Source of the DNA: Anaerolineae bacterium | GTDB lineage: Bacteria > Chloroflexota > Anaerolineae > Anaerolineales > Anaerolineaceae | Assembly: GCA_013178095.1 (NCBI GenBank) | Contig: JABLXK010000001.1 | Span: 124,001-188,000 of the forward strand | DNA length: 64,000 bases | Reading direction: 5' to 3' | Part shown: piece by piece, positions 35,812-45,209 of the stretch | Numbering within the stretch: the first letter of the stretch is position 1 | Layout: every line of letters starts with the position of its first letter | Program-made: the position numbers and the translations under genes | The notes under the pieces: generated by a model | Database searches by the model: none | What the model saw: only the letters and a program-made list of their open reading frames with translations | Told to the model about the DNA's origin: nothing

Positions 35812-36011
35812 GGCTTTCCTGACGACCTGGCTTTTCCGATCAACTCCTCCCGTTTGCGCCGGTACTGAATGACCGGCCCATCCCCGCTCAGCAGGGTTTC
35901 ACCCATGCGGTGATATGGACGCAGCGGCCGTTGGGTGATCACCACGCGGCGATCCTGGCGTTCAATGATAAAGCTGCCCAGCCGGCTGGAAAGATGGAAC
36001 AATTCGCGCAA
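35808..36011 (-). CDS. Possible small protein of 67 residues
   Basis: The frame begins only with a TTG and has no clear ribosome binding site; an in-frame TGA lies 30 bases upstream of it. The product is basic, containing RRVVITQRPLRPYHRMG. It converges on and overlaps the preceding gene by four bases. It may be a real small gene, a fragment or chance; nothing in it is recognisable. Confidence 0.25.
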   Translation of the reverse strand: MRELFHLSSRLGSFIIERQDRRVVITQRPLRPYHRMGETLLSGDGPVIQYRRKREELIGKARSSGKP

Positions 36012-36306
36012 GATTTGTGTGTTGAGTGCATGGTATTGATGTCATGGGCAAAAGAGTGAATAAATAGAAAGCCTTATCGATCAACCATTTTTTGAGTTTT
36101 GAGATTATTAAACTGTTTACTTAAAATCTGATTTCGTTTGTGCATGGGAACAAGCTTATCGAGTCAGATTCCGTTCGTGTGAGAACGGGATGTATGATTC
36201 TGTGCGTTTGTGGGATCAGGTCGAATTTCCAAGTTTTTAAAAAATAAACAAATAGGGGCTTACCGGGGGATTTTGGCATTTGCCCCTGAAAATAATTATC
36301 CGATTA
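36012..36306. other. Intergenic stretch without recognisable genes
   Basis: About 295 AT-rich bases before the MFS gene end. I see no convincing ORF, terminator or conserved structure. Confidence 0.5.
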
Positions 36307-37455
36307 TCAATTTTGCCTACTTTCCGCAACAAAAACTGGAATCTTTACAAAGCTTATCAAAAGCGCGAGTGATAGTATCATCGCAAGATAGAACGGCATT
36401 TGCATGCCCTGTAAATGAAAGATCGATTGAATCCCATCAATAATAAAGGGCGATAAAAATTGCCCTAAGTACAGCATAGCGCTCATGATAGACATTGCAG
36501 AGGTCATTTTCTCTTTATCGACATGGTAAGATATTTGATCATTCAGCATTGGTACCAGTGTGCCCAAGCCTACGCCAAGGGCAACCAGACCTAGTACAAC
36601 TGTAACGATATGGTTTGTAAAGCTCAGGCTGAAAAATCCCAAAGCCAATATTCCCGACGCAAAATATTTTGTATATCTGCCGACTATTTTTAAAATAATT
36701 GATAGTGCCAATCCAGTTGTGAAAGCGGTAATATTTTGCACTGACATAAGCAGTCCGATGAAAGAGGTGGGAACCAGATTCTCTTTTGTCATAATTATCG
36801 AGAAATTGGAAGGCAGAGCGTAAAATATGATCATGGTTATAAACATAGTGAACACATAAGGTGTTATATTGCGAATGCTTTTTGCATCAATGCTATTTTT
36901 TGTATTGCGTATTTCCGCTTTCGGAAGAAATTCAACTACCATAATCATGACCAAAAGCCCCAGAAGATAGATGGTGAAACTATACCGCCAATCCAATGAA
37001 ACCAGATATCCTGAGAGTGTCGTGGCAATGACTCCGCCAAGGTTGTTCATCGCCGAAGAATATCCCATTAGTTTCGATTGCTCATTTTTATCAAAAAAGT
37101 AAGCGATCAACCCGGTGGACAAGGGCATAATCAGTCCTACGCCTATTCCCAAAATACTTCTGAAAGCTAAGAGCAAATAGATATTGTTTACAAAGCCTGC
37201 CCCGCAGCCACCGACGATATAAAGAAACAAGCCACTGATGGCAATTGTTTTTGATGAAAGCCTGCTCGATAGCGAACTGAAAAGCAGCGACGTAAAAATG
37301 ATAAACAGCGCAGGCAAGGTGATAATCAATTTTATTAGTAGAGGATCCGTATTGCTGAAATAATTTGCTATTGCGCCTAATGCGGGTGCTACAGCAGCGC
37401 CTGACATCACGGTAACCAATGACAGCGACAGGATAGTGACTTTAAGTTTACCCAT
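36307..37455 (-). CDS. MFS transporter
   Basis: 382 residues, about twelve hydrophobic segments, no long soluble parts. MFS motif features include YFFDKNEQSKLMGYSSAMNN in the loop after TM4 and LGIGVGLIMPLSTGLIAY in TM4. AAAGGAAA precedes the ATG. It is transcribed behind a MarR regulator with only one base between the genes, the common layout of drug-efflux units. Base composition is more AT-rich than the neighbours, which hints at transfer. Confidence 0.85.
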   Translation of the reverse strand: MGKLKVTILSLSLVTVMSGAAVAPALGAIANYFSNTDPLLIKLIITLPALFIIFTSLLFSSLSSRLSSKTIAISGLFLYIVGGCGAGFVNNIYLLLAFRSILGIGVGLIMPLSTGLIAYFFDKNEQSKLMGYSSAMNNLGGVIATTLSGYLVSLDWRYSFTIYLLGLLVMIMVVEFLPKAEIRNTKNSIDAKSIRNITPYVFTMFITMIIFYALPSNFSIIMTKENLVPTSFIGLLMSVQNITAFTTGLALSIILKIVGRYTKYFASGILALGFFSLSFTNHIVTVVLGLVALGVGLGTLVPMLNDQISYHVDKEKMTSAMSIMSAMLYLGQFLSPFIIDGIQSIFHLQGMQMPFYLAMILSLALLISFVKIPVFVAESRQN

Positions 37456-37456
37456 A

Positions 37457-37903
37457 TTATTTTCCTTTCGTTACTTTCAATGCATTATTTGCCATAACTG
37501 TGAGCTTTTGAATGATGGCATCTTTCTCTTCTTCATCCATACCTTCTGAAATAATATCAGTCCATTCTTTCAGTGTTTTAAGAATGATTGGCTGAATACT
37601 GACACCTTTTTCCGTAAGATTGATACGGTAGGATCTTCTGTCGCTCTGGCTTTTTTCCCTGACGACATAGCCTTTGCTTTCAAGGCTTTTCATTGCTCTG
37701 GTGGTGAGTGCATCGTCGATGATGATCATATCGGACAAATGTTTTTGATTGCTCCCACTATTCTCAGCGGTAAGGTTGACCAGATAAATATACTCTGAGG
37801 AATTTATGCCGTATGGTTTTAATTTCCTATTAAGGTATATCTGTGCTTGCCTATAAAGAATGGAAATCCACTTGCCAATGCTTTTGTTTTCTTGATGCTC
37901 CAA
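37457..37903 (-). CDS. MarR family transcriptional regulator
   Basis: 148 residues from TTG (complement of 37901-37903), supported by GGAGGTG eight bases upstream. Winged helix-turn-helix with the recognition region KHLSDMIIIDDALTTRAMKSLE and wing REKSQSDRRSYRINLTEKG. It probably represses itself and the MFS gene; two matching dyads overlap its promoter. Confidence 0.9.
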   Translation of the reverse strand: MEHQENKSIGKWISILYRQAQIYLNRKLKPYGINSSEYIYLVNLTAENSGSNQKHLSDMIIIDDALTTRAMKSLESKGYVVREKSQSDRRSYRINLTEKGVSIQPIILKTLKEWTDIISEGMDEEEKDAIIQKLTVMANNALKVTKGK

Positions 37904-37920
37904 GGATATTCACCTCCATA

Positions 37921-37970
37921 TACTTGACATGTCAATAAATTATAAAGCAAAATACTTGATAAGTCAAGTA
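37921..37970 (-). promoter_or_regulatory. MarR promoter flanked by two operators
   Basis: On the minus strand TTGACT (37967-37962) and TATAAT (37944-37939) have a 17-base spacer. The dyad TACTTGA-N4-TCAAGTA (37953-37970) covers the -35 box and a second copy, TACTTGA-N4-TCAA (37921-37935), lies just downstream of the -10 box. Two copies of one dyad bracketing the promoter fit autorepression by the MarR protein. Confidence 0.85.
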
Positions 37971-38022
37971 ATATGAGAAAATGAATAATACCTTACACCA
38001 AGTGTGCAATATTGCGTATTAC

Positions 38023-38659
38023 TTATTCATACGCATCCACCATCATGCCAGGCCTGCATTTTGTTGTAATTCTCTCCTTAATAACAATGGCCTTATTAAT
38101 CAACCACCAGTCAAGCAGCTCGACGTACTCGGCTAAGAAGACGCACTGTTCCCGCAGAAAAGTGCCCGTGACGGCAATGCGTTTTTTCTACTCGTCCTGC
38201 CCGTTACTATCCAGCTGAAGCTTCAGCTTCTCATCGCTCAAGCGGTAAATCTCTTCGGCGACATCCTCATTATCGGCTCAGGATACGGGACGATATAAAA
38301 ATTCATCCTGAAGTTCACCCCACCAGATCCAGATGAACCCAAAGGCATCCCGCGCAGGGTATGAGCGGGTTTGAAATACTTTAGGAATGGGGATTGTACC
38401 TGCCGTAAGCGGGAATATAGCTGCGGCGGCCGCTCGCGTCAAACTCCAATCCATGAAAGGGACATTGAATTTGATGGTCGATTAATTTCCCGGCGCTGAG
38501 CACCGCCCCGCGGTGCAGGTATTGGTCCCGCAGGCTGGCAACTTCTTCTGCGGAGTTCTGCCAGAGCACCAGGTTTTCTCCCAGCCGCCTCACTCCCAAA
38601 GGCTTATTTCTTTTCACTTCGCGGCTGTCCAGGAGGACGTACCATTGATTAGGGATCAT
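38023..38659 (-). pseudogene. Decayed Rieske-type oxygenase gene
   Basis: The start is normal (ATG complementary to 38657-38659 with AAGGGGA upstream) and encodes a Rieske N-terminal domain: MIPNQWYVLLDSREV, then LHRGAVLSAGKL and QCPFHGLEFD. The first ligand pair, normally C-x-H, reads Y-L-H, so one cluster Cys is lost. The frame stops at 38381, but the protein continues in another frame (VFQTRSYPARDAFGFIWIWW, typical of these oxygenases) until a stop at 38278; further coding-like remnants in that frame run to 38023 with a second stop at 38188. One frameshift, two nonsense codons and a missing ligand indicate decay. Confidence 0.7.
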
Positions 38660-38743
38660 CTATTTATTTTCCCCTTTCTGTTGAATGAGAAACGACTTTT
38701 GTTCATTATAATAATCATAGATTAACTGATTCATTCAAATAAA

Positions 38744-39538
38744 ATGAACGCACATTTCCGCTTCTACGCGGAATTGAACGAATTTCTCCCTCACGATAAA
38801 AGATTTCAACCTGTAACGATATCCTTCAAAGGGCGGCAGAGCGTTAAGCACCTGATCGAATCGCTCGGCGTTCCCCATACCGAAGTTGATTTGGTGCTGA
38901 TCAACGGGCACCCGGTCGATTTCCGATACCTGGTGCAGGACGGGGACCGGGTGGCAGTTTACCCCGTTTTCGAGTGCATGGATATCACCCCGCTGCTTAA
39001 GCTGCGGCCGGAAGCGCTGCGAGAGCCGCGTTTTGTACTGGATGGCCACCTGGGAAGACTGGCTGCTTACCTGCGCATGTTGGGATTCGACACGTTGTAC
39101 CGCAATGATTATGAAGATGAAAAACTGGCGGAAATTTCCGCCGGGGAGAACAGGATCCTGCTGACCCGGGATCGCGGATTGTTAAAGCGAAAGATGGTCA
39201 CACACGGTTTTTGCCTGCTCACCAAAGATCCACGCCAGCAATTGCTGGAAGTAATCAAGCGCTTCGACCTGCAGAGTTGCTTCAAGCCATTCGCCCGCTG
39301 TATTGCTTGCAACGGAATTCTACGGAAAGTAGAGAAAGCAGATATCCTGGATCAATTGGAACCCGGCACGCGCAGGTATTTCAATGATTTTTCACGCTGT
39401 AATTCCTGCGGGAAAATCTATTGGAAAGGTTCGCATCATGACCGTATGCTGAGTTTAGTAACCTGGGTCAATGAAAGTTTGAATAGAAAGCTTCCTGAAT
39501 CAGACGTAAAAAATATATGCAAGAAAAACGAAAAGTGA
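38744..39538 (+). CDS. Mut7-C RNase domain protein with N-terminal ubiquitin-like (MoaD/ThiS-like) fold
   Basis: 264 residues. Residues 1-~85 form a beta-grasp domain (HFRFYAELNEFL, VDLVLINGHPVDF, DGDRVAVYPVFE), followed by a Mut7-C PIN-like nuclease domain (RFVLDGHLGRLAAYLRMLG, ILLTRDRGLLKRK) and a zinc ribbon with two C-x2-C pairs (CIACNG, CNSCGK). This fusion is a known bacterial architecture of undetermined role, probably RNA processing. It is monocistronic here. Confidence 0.85.
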   Translation: MNAHFRFYAELNEFLPHDKRFQPVTISFKGRQSVKHLIESLGVPHTEVDLVLINGHPVDFRYLVQDGDRVAVYPVFECMDITPLLKLRPEALREPRFVLDGHLGRLAAYLRMLGFDTLYRNDYEDEKLAEISAGENRILLTRDRGLLKRKMVTHGFCLLTKDPRQQLLEVIKRFDLQSCFKPFARCIACNGILRKVEKADILDQLEPGTRRYFNDFSRCNSCGKIYWKGSHHDRMLSLVTWVNESLNRKLPESDVKNICKKNEK

Positions 39539-39596
39539 TAGAATCGTGTCCTTGTCTCTCGATTATTGAGGGTTTAAGAGGTAATCATCGATTTAT

Positions 39597-42476
39597 ATGG
39601 CTGTAAAAAAAGTTCTTCCTAATGAGGCGCCTGATCATCTGGAACAAAAAATAAAATTGGCGAGTCTCACTCCGGTTGAGATTTTCAACCTGATGGGGAC
39701 AGGGGAAAAGGGGTTAACCAGCGAAGATGCTCAAAAGCGACTGCAAGCAGTCGGTCTGAATCGCATCGCAGAAGGAAAGAAAACATCCCTGGTACTGAAA
39801 TTCCTGAATAATTTCACCCACCTGATGGCGATCTTGTTATGGATTGCCGGCATTGTATCTTTGGTGGCCAGAATGCCGGAACTAGCAATCGCGGTATGGA
39901 TGGTGAATATTATCAACGGTGCATTCAGCTTCTGGCAGGAATTCCGCGCGGAAAAAGCAACCGAGGCTCTGAAGAAATTATTACCATCCTATTCGCGTGT
40001 ACTGCGCGACGGCGTTGAGCAAAAGATCCTGGCGGAGGAATTGGTGCCGGGCGATATTGTGCTGCTGGCGGAAGGTGAACGGATTTCCGCCGACTGCCGC
40101 CTGATCGACCAGGCAGCGCTGCGCACCGACCAATCCACGCTGACCGGTGAATCCCGGCCGGTCAACAAGACAGCCGAAATTGTAGACCAGGAGAAGATCA
40201 CTTATACGGAATTGCAGAATATGGTTTTTGCGGGAACCAGCGTGGCCACCGGCACCGGCAAAGCGGTCGTGATCTCCACCGGCATGAACACCGAATTCGG
40301 CAAGATTGCCCACCTTACGCAAGAAATGAAGGAAGAACTCAGCCCACTGCAACTGGAAATGAAAAACATCACCAAAATGGTGACAGTCATTGCCGTTTTG
40401 GTGGGAATAGTTTTCTTTATTATGGCTTTGGTGCTGGCAGGAATTACACCTGTTGAGAGTTTCATTTTCGGATTGGGCATGATCGTGGCTTTTGTACCGG
40501 AAGGGTTGCTGCCAACGGTCACCCTGGCGTTGGCAATGGGTACGCAGCGCATGGCCAAGCGCAACGCGCTGGTCAAAAAGTTGTCAGCCGTTGAGACATT
40601 AGGCTGCACCAGCGTGATCTGCACGGACAAGACCGGTACCTTAACCCAAAATGAAATGACAGTGCGCGCGCTTTGGCTGCCTGAAGCGGTGGCGGGGGGT
40701 AATTCCGCCGGCAATATCGGCAAATCATATACCTTGACCGGCACCGGTTACGAACCGGTTGGGGATTTATTGTTTAATAATGAAAAACTCGATCCCGCTC
40801 AACAGGAAGGTGTGCGCGCTTTACTGGCTGCAGCCAGCCTGTGCAACGATTCCCGCTTGCTGGAACCTGATGGCGCCGAACATAAAACGTGGCGGATCAT
40901 CGGCGATCCCACCGAAGCAGCCATCAAGGTGGCGGCGCGAAAATGCGGACTGGACATGAAAGAAATCGACAGAGCCATGCCGCGAATTTTTGAGATTCCT
41001 TTTGACTCCCGGCGCAAGCGCATGACCACCATTCACCGCATCAACGAGGGCGAATGGCTCGATGATTTCTTTTATCATACCGATTCATACCGCATCGCTT
41101 TTATCAAGGGAGCTCCCAAGGAAGTGCTGGATTTGTGCGATGGCGTCTACCTGAACCGCAGCGTGATGAAAATCAGCGACGAGATCCGCGGCGCGGTGAT
41201 GCAAGCCAACGATGCTTACGCGCGCGAAGGGCTGCGCGTGCTGGCTGTGGCGCAGCGCACCGTTCCCAAAGGCGCGGCGAATTATGAACCCGAACAGATT
41301 GAAAATGAACTGGTGCTGATCGGCCTGGTGGCCATGATGGATCCGCCCCGGCCGGAAGTGGCGGAAGCGGTCAAAAAATGCCACAGCGCCGGCATCCGCA
41401 TCGTGATGATCACCGGCGATTACGGCCTGACCGCCGAGAGCATTGCCCGCAAGGTGGGCATTGTGCGCGGCAGCCACCCGCGCATCATCACCGGTTTTGA
41501 CCTGAATAGTATGGATGAAACGGCGCTTCGCGCTGCCTTGCAAGATGAGGTCATCTTCGCGCGTGTTGCGCCCGAGCATAAATTGCGCGTGGTTTCAGCA
41601 TTGCAGGATATGGGTCAGATTGTGGCTGTCACCGGCGACGGCGTCAACGACGCACCAGCTCTCAAGAAAGCTAACATCGGCGTTGCCATGGGCTTAAGCG
41701 GCAGCGACGTGGCCAAAGAGGCCGCGGCCATGATCCTGACAGATGACAATTTTGCCTCGATCGTGAACGCCATCGAGGAAGGCCGGGCGGTTTATGCCAA
41801 TATCCGAAAGTTTACGACCTATATCTTTACGTCCAATACCCCGGAAGCCATTCCATTTATTTTGTACGCTTTCTCGAGTGCCAGAATTCCACTGGCATTG
41901 AACGTGATGCATATCCTTTCCATCGATCTGGGAACGGATATTGTCCCGGCTTTGGCATTGGGGTCCGAACCGCCCGAACCGGGTGTGATGGACAGGCCTC
42001 CGCGGAATTTGAAAGACCACGTTATCGACAAATCCATGCTATTCCGCGCGTATTTTTGGCTCGGCAGCATCCAAAGCCTGGCGACCATGGCGGCTTTCTA
42101 CTATTTTTATTGGACCAATGGATATGCCGGACAATGGATCAACCTGCCCGGAGAAGGCAGTCTCTATCGGTCGGCAACCGGTATGGCGCTGGCGGCAGTG
42201 GTGATGACCCAGATCGGCAACCTGTTCGCGGAGCGCTCGGAACGAACCTCGGTATTCAAGTTCTCCTTGACCAACAACCGCATGCTCTGGATCGGAATCG
42301 CTTCGGAAGTGCTGTTGGTGTTTGCGATTATTTACCTGCCATTCTTCCACAGTTTCATCGGCACCGGCTCGTTCCCGTTGAGGTATTGGGGATTTCTGGT
42401 ACTTTGGATTCCCTCCCTGGTCATTGTGGATGAAATCAGGAAATGGCTGATCAGGAGAAAGGAAAAGGGCGGATAA
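39597..42476 (+). CDS. P-type (P2) cation-transporting ATPase
   Basis: 959 residues. Actuator motif LTGESRPV, phosphorylation motif ICTDKTGTLTQNE (Asp at ~residue 343), nucleotide-binding KGAPKEVLDLC and hinge VTGDGVNDAPALK are intact; about ten hydrophobic segments. The M4 motif VPEGLLPTV and the C-terminal SIDLGTDIVPALALGSEPPE resemble Na+/K+- and Ca2+-ATPase type P2 pumps rather than heavy-metal P1 pumps. Two RCK potassium-channel regulatory proteins follow closely, which favours a Na+ or K+ role over Ca2+. Confidence 0.9.
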   Translation: MAVKKVLPNEAPDHLEQKIKLASLTPVEIFNLMGTGEKGLTSEDAQKRLQAVGLNRIAEGKKTSLVLKFLNNFTHLMAILLWIAGIVSLVARMPELAIAVWMVNIINGAFSFWQEFRAEKATEALKKLLPSYSRVLRDGVEQKILAEELVPGDIVLLAEGERISADCRLIDQAALRTDQSTLTGESRPVNKTAEIVDQEKITYTELQNMVFAGTSVATGTGKAVVISTGMNTEFGKIAHLTQEMKEELSPLQLEMKNITKMVTVIAVLVGIVFFIMALVLAGITPVESFIFGLGMIVAFVPEGLLPTVTLALAMGTQRMAKRNALVKKLSAVETLGCTSVICTDKTGTLTQNEMTVRALWLPEAVAGGNSAGNIGKSYTLTGTGYEPVGDLLFNNEKLDPAQQEGVRALLAAASLCNDSRLLEPDGAEHKTWRIIGDPTEAAIKVAARKCGLDMKEIDRAMPRIFEIPFDSRRKRMTTIHRINEGEWLDDFFYHTDSYRIAFIKGAPKEVLDLCDGVYLNRSVMKISDEIRGAVMQANDAYAREGLRVLAVAQRTVPKGAANYEPEQIENELVLIGLVAMMDPPRPEVAEAVKKCHSAGIRIVMITGDYGLTAESIARKVGIVRGSHPRIITGFDLNSMDETALRAALQDEVIFARVAPEHKLRVVSALQDMGQIVAVTGDGVNDAPALKKANIGVAMGLSGSDVAKEAAAMILTDDNFASIVNAIEEGRAVYANIRKFTTYIFTSNTPEAIPFILYAFSSARIPLALNVMHILSIDLGTDIVPALALGSEPPEPGVMDRPPRNLKDHVIDKSMLFRAYFWLGSIQSLATMAAFYYFYWTNGYAGQWINLPGEGSLYRSATGMALAAVVMTQIGNLFAERSERTSVFKFSLTNNRMLWIGIASEVLLVFAIIYLPFFHSFIGTGSFPLRYWGFLVLWIPSLVIVDEIRKWLIRRKEKGG

Positions 42477-42522
42477 TGTTTACTATAATAAAGATAAGCA
42501 TTCAAATCTTTTGGAGGAACCA

Positions 42523-43167
42523 ATGAAAGTGATTATCATCGGATGCGGGCGCCTGGGTTCGGGCATGGCGCGCGATTTGAGCATGCGCGGCAATGAAGTC
42601 ACTGTCGTCGATATGGACCCACTGGCTTTTGAAAGATTGGGTAAAGGCCTAAAGATCAAGACAATAGCCGGGATCGGGTTTGATCGCGACGTTCTGGTTA
42701 AAGCCGGGATTGAGACAGCGGATTCTTTGGCGGCGGTTACCTCCAGCGATGAAGCCAACGTGGTTTCCGCCAGAATTGCCAAGATGGTCTTTCGTGTTCC
42801 CAGGGTAGCGGCGCGGGTTTACGACCCCCGCAAAGCCGAGATCTACCGCCGGCTGGGTATCCCCACCATCTCGCCGGTAGCCACCACAGCCGCCAGAATT
42901 GCCGAATTGTTGACTTTCTCCAACCTGAATACACTGGTCAGTCTGGGATCCGGTGAGGTGAATATTGTCGAGATTGACGCAACCGATCTTTTGGCGGGAC
43001 AGACCATCGATCATCTCTCCTTGCCCGGGAAAGCCCTGGTGGTATCCATCACGCGCATGGGCAGATCATTCATGCCGCACGCAGCCACGCAAATTGAGTA
43101 CGGCGACGTACTCCACCTGGCCGTGATGGGCGACGACATGGATCGGATCGCAAGTTTGCTTGGCTAG
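42523..43167 (+). CDS. TrkA/RCK-type potassium channel regulatory protein
   Basis: 214 residues from ATG 42523, preceded by GGAGGAA. An RCK-N Rossmann domain with the nucleotide loop IIIGCGRLGSGMARDL and acidic VVDMDP, and an RCK-C domain in the last ~80 residues. TrkA/KtrA-like subunits gate a TrkH-type channel in response to nucleotides. No channel subunit is in the window. A second RCK gene follows 12 bases downstream. Confidence 0.88.
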   Translation: MKVIIIGCGRLGSGMARDLSMRGNEVTVVDMDPLAFERLGKGLKIKTIAGIGFDRDVLVKAGIETADSLAAVTSSDEANVVSARIAKMVFRVPRVAARVYDPRKAEIYRRLGIPTISPVATTAARIAELLTFSNLNTLVSLGSGEVNIVEIDATDLLAGQTIDHLSLPGKALVVSITRMGRSFMPHAATQIEYGDVLHLAVMGDDMDRIASLLG

Positions 43168-43179
43168 GAAGGAGAAAAC

Positions 43180-43854
43180 ATGAAAACAATGATCATTGGC
43201 GGCGGCAAAGTAGGCGCGTTTATCGCCGATTTTCTGAAAAAAGAAGGCCACAGCGTCCTTGTCATCGAAGAAAGACGCGAAGAATTGGAGCGCTTGTATT
43301 CCGAGATCGGCAAGGATAGCGTTTTCCACGGCAACGGAACCGATCCAGTGGATTTGGAAGCGGCCGGCATCCGGCAGATGAATGTCGTGGCAACGGTAAC
43401 CGGCAAGGATGAAGTCAATTTGGTGGCTTCCAGCCTGGCGCGTTTTGAATTCAACATCCCGCGCGTGATCGCCCGCGTAAACAACCCCAAGAATGCCTGG
43501 ATGTTCACCGATGAGATGGGCGTGGATGTGGCATTAAATCAGGCCGAGTTGATCGGGCGCATGATCCTGGAAGAAATGTCGCTGGGGGACATGATCCCGC
43601 TGCTGAAACTGCGCAAAGGACAATTTTCAATCGTGGAGGAGAAAGTCCATCCGGATTCGAGCATGGCGGGCAAACGCATCGACCAGATCGAGCTGCCGGA
43701 CCAGTGCGTATTAATCGCCATCCTGCGCAAGACCGGCATGGTGATCCCGCACGGGAATGTGGAGATCAATCCGGCGGATGAAGTGATTGCCTTGTCGCAT
43801 TCCTCGCAACTGGATGATCTGGCTGCCTTGATGGGGCCGGCGAAAGGAAAGTAA
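43180..43854 (+). CDS. TrkA/RCK-type potassium channel regulatory protein, second copy
   Basis: 224 residues. N-terminal Rossmann loop MIIGGGKVGAFIADFL and VIEERREELE, C-terminal RCK-C domain. GGAGAAA precedes the ATG. It pairs with the previous gene and may form a hetero-octameric gating ring, or serve a separate channel. A terminator follows. Confidence 0.88.
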   Translation: MKTMIIGGGKVGAFIADFLKKEGHSVLVIEERREELERLYSEIGKDSVFHGNGTDPVDLEAAGIRQMNVVATVTGKDEVNLVASSLARFEFNIPRVIARVNNPKNAWMFTDEMGVDVALNQAELIGRMILEEMSLGDMIPLLKLRKGQFSIVEEKVHPDSSMAGKRIDQIELPDQCVLIAILRKTGMVIPHGNVEINPADEVIALSHSSQLDDLAALMGPAKGK

Positions 43855-43899
43855 GCGGGATTTCTTCCCGGTTTGAACCGAGGTAATCCTTGACAGTCA

Positions 43900-43928
43900 A
43901 AAGACCGGAAGCGACCCGGTCTTTTTTC
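43900..43928 (+). terminator. Terminator of the ATPase-RCK operon
   Basis: AAGACCGG / CCGGTCTT with a 7-base loop, followed by a T run. Confidence 0.88.
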
Positions 43929-43995
43929 TTACAAACCTTTTACTTGCGCGATTTATAATTTATTCTAATATTCAATATCTATAATTAGAAAGAAT

Positions 43996-45126
43996 ATGAA
44001 AAGATTTTTTGCATTTCTTTTGGTGGTTGGATTGGTGATCGGCAGCGCCATCGCGGGAGCGTACATCGGCGTGCGGATAGCTTCCACAAACGGGCAGGCA
44101 GTCATAGGCCTGGAAACCATTATTCCGACGCAAACTCCCGAACTCGTGACCAATTCCGTATCGGTGTCATACTCGGATATCAGCACCACCATCACCCAGG
44201 TAGTGGAGCGGGTCGGCCCGGCGGTGGTCACCGTGGTGGGCACCACCAGCGGACAGATGACCTTTTTCGGCTATTCCGGCGACCAGGAAGTCAGCGGCAG
44301 CGGATTCATCATCACCAACGACGGATACATTATTACCAATAATCACGTTGTAGAAGATACCCAAGACGTGCGGGTGATCCTGAGCGACGGAAGCGAACTG
44401 CCGGCAAGCGTGGTCAGCACGGATTCCTTTGCTGACCTGGCCGTGCTGAAAGCGGATGGCGTTATGCCCGGTGTGGCGGTGCTGGGGAATTCGGATAACC
44501 TGAAACCCGGCGAGACGGTGATCGCGATCGGGTCCCCGTTGGGGGATTTCCGCAACAGCGTCACGGTCGGCGTGGTCAGCGCGACCGGACGGTCGCTGGA
44601 CACAGGCAATAATTACCAGATGGAGAATTTGATCCAAACCGACGCAGCCATCAACAGCGGCAATTCAGGCGGTCCGCTGGTCAACCTGGCTGGGGAAGTC
44701 ATCGGCGTGAACAGCGCGGTGGTGCGCGGAAGCGGAAATTCCGCCATTGCCGAGGGGTTGGGTTTTGCCATACCCTCAAACACGGCTTTGCTGATTAGTC
44801 AGCAGATCATCACCAAAGGGTATTTTTCACGCCCGTATATGGGAGTGAGCATCCAACAGATCGATCCATCCATTGCCAGCCGCTACGACCTGCCGGTGCA
44901 ATGGGGGGCGTACGTCACGCGCGTGGGGGCCGGCTCACCGGCAGGCAACGCCGGCATCCAGCAGGGCGATATCATCGTGCGTATCGGCGACAAGGTATTC
45001 AGCGAAAACACGAAATTTGTCAACGCCCTGTTCGCATTTCAACCGGGGGACGTGGTGGAAGTGGAAGTGATGCGCAATAATCAAAAAATGATTTTCCAGG
45101 TCACTTTGACCGAGATGAGTTATTGA
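43996..45126 (+). CDS. HtrA/DegP-like membrane-anchored serine protease
   Basis: 376 residues. An N-terminal membrane anchor (residues ~5-30) is followed by a trypsin-like domain with catalytic His in ITNNHVVEDT, Asp in SFADLAVLKAD and Ser in NSGNSGGPLVN, and one C-terminal PDZ domain (GAYVTRVGAGSPAGNAGIQQ). It degrades or refolds damaged proteins outside the membrane. Confidence 0.93.
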   Translation: MKRFFAFLLVVGLVIGSAIAGAYIGVRIASTNGQAVIGLETIIPTQTPELVTNSVSVSYSDISTTITQVVERVGPAVVTVVGTTSGQMTFFGYSGDQEVSGSGFIITNDGYIITNNHVVEDTQDVRVILSDGSELPASVVSTDSFADLAVLKADGVMPGVAVLGNSDNLKPGETVIAIGSPLGDFRNSVTVGVVSATGRSLDTGNNYQMENLIQTDAAINSGNSGGPLVNLAGEVIGVNSAVVRGSGNSAIAEGLGFAIPSNTALLISQQIITKGYFSRPYMGVSIQQIDPSIASRYDLPVQWGAYVTRVGAGSPAGNAGIQQGDIIVRIGDKVFSENTKFVNALFAFQPGDVVEVEVMRNNQKMIFQVTLTEMSY

Positions 45127-45160
45127 CACTTTTATTAGAGGATCAGTCCCTGGAGATAAA

Positions 45161-45188
45161 ACAGGCCTGCCATCACCGACAGGCCTGT
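45161..45188. terminator. Bidirectional hairpin between htrA-like and CPBP genes
   Basis: A perfect 9-bp stem ACAGGCCTG / CAGGCCTGT with a 10-base loop and AT-rich flanks on both sides, between convergent genes. Confidence 0.65.
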
Positions 45189-45209
45189 TATTTTATGTCA
45201 ACTTCCTGA

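Noticed and set aside
36210..36443. Plus-strand ORF of 77 codons at the end of the MFS gene
   Set aside because: Over half lies antisense to the MFS coding region and no start signals are visible.
38012..38218. Plus-strand ORF of 68 codons
   Set aside because: It is antisense to the remnants of the Rieske region and has no ribosome binding site or similarity.
39597..42476. Heavy-metal or copper P1B-type ATPase
   Set aside because: No CPC motif and no N-terminal metal-binding domain; the VPEGL and C-terminal six-helix arrangement are of P2 type.
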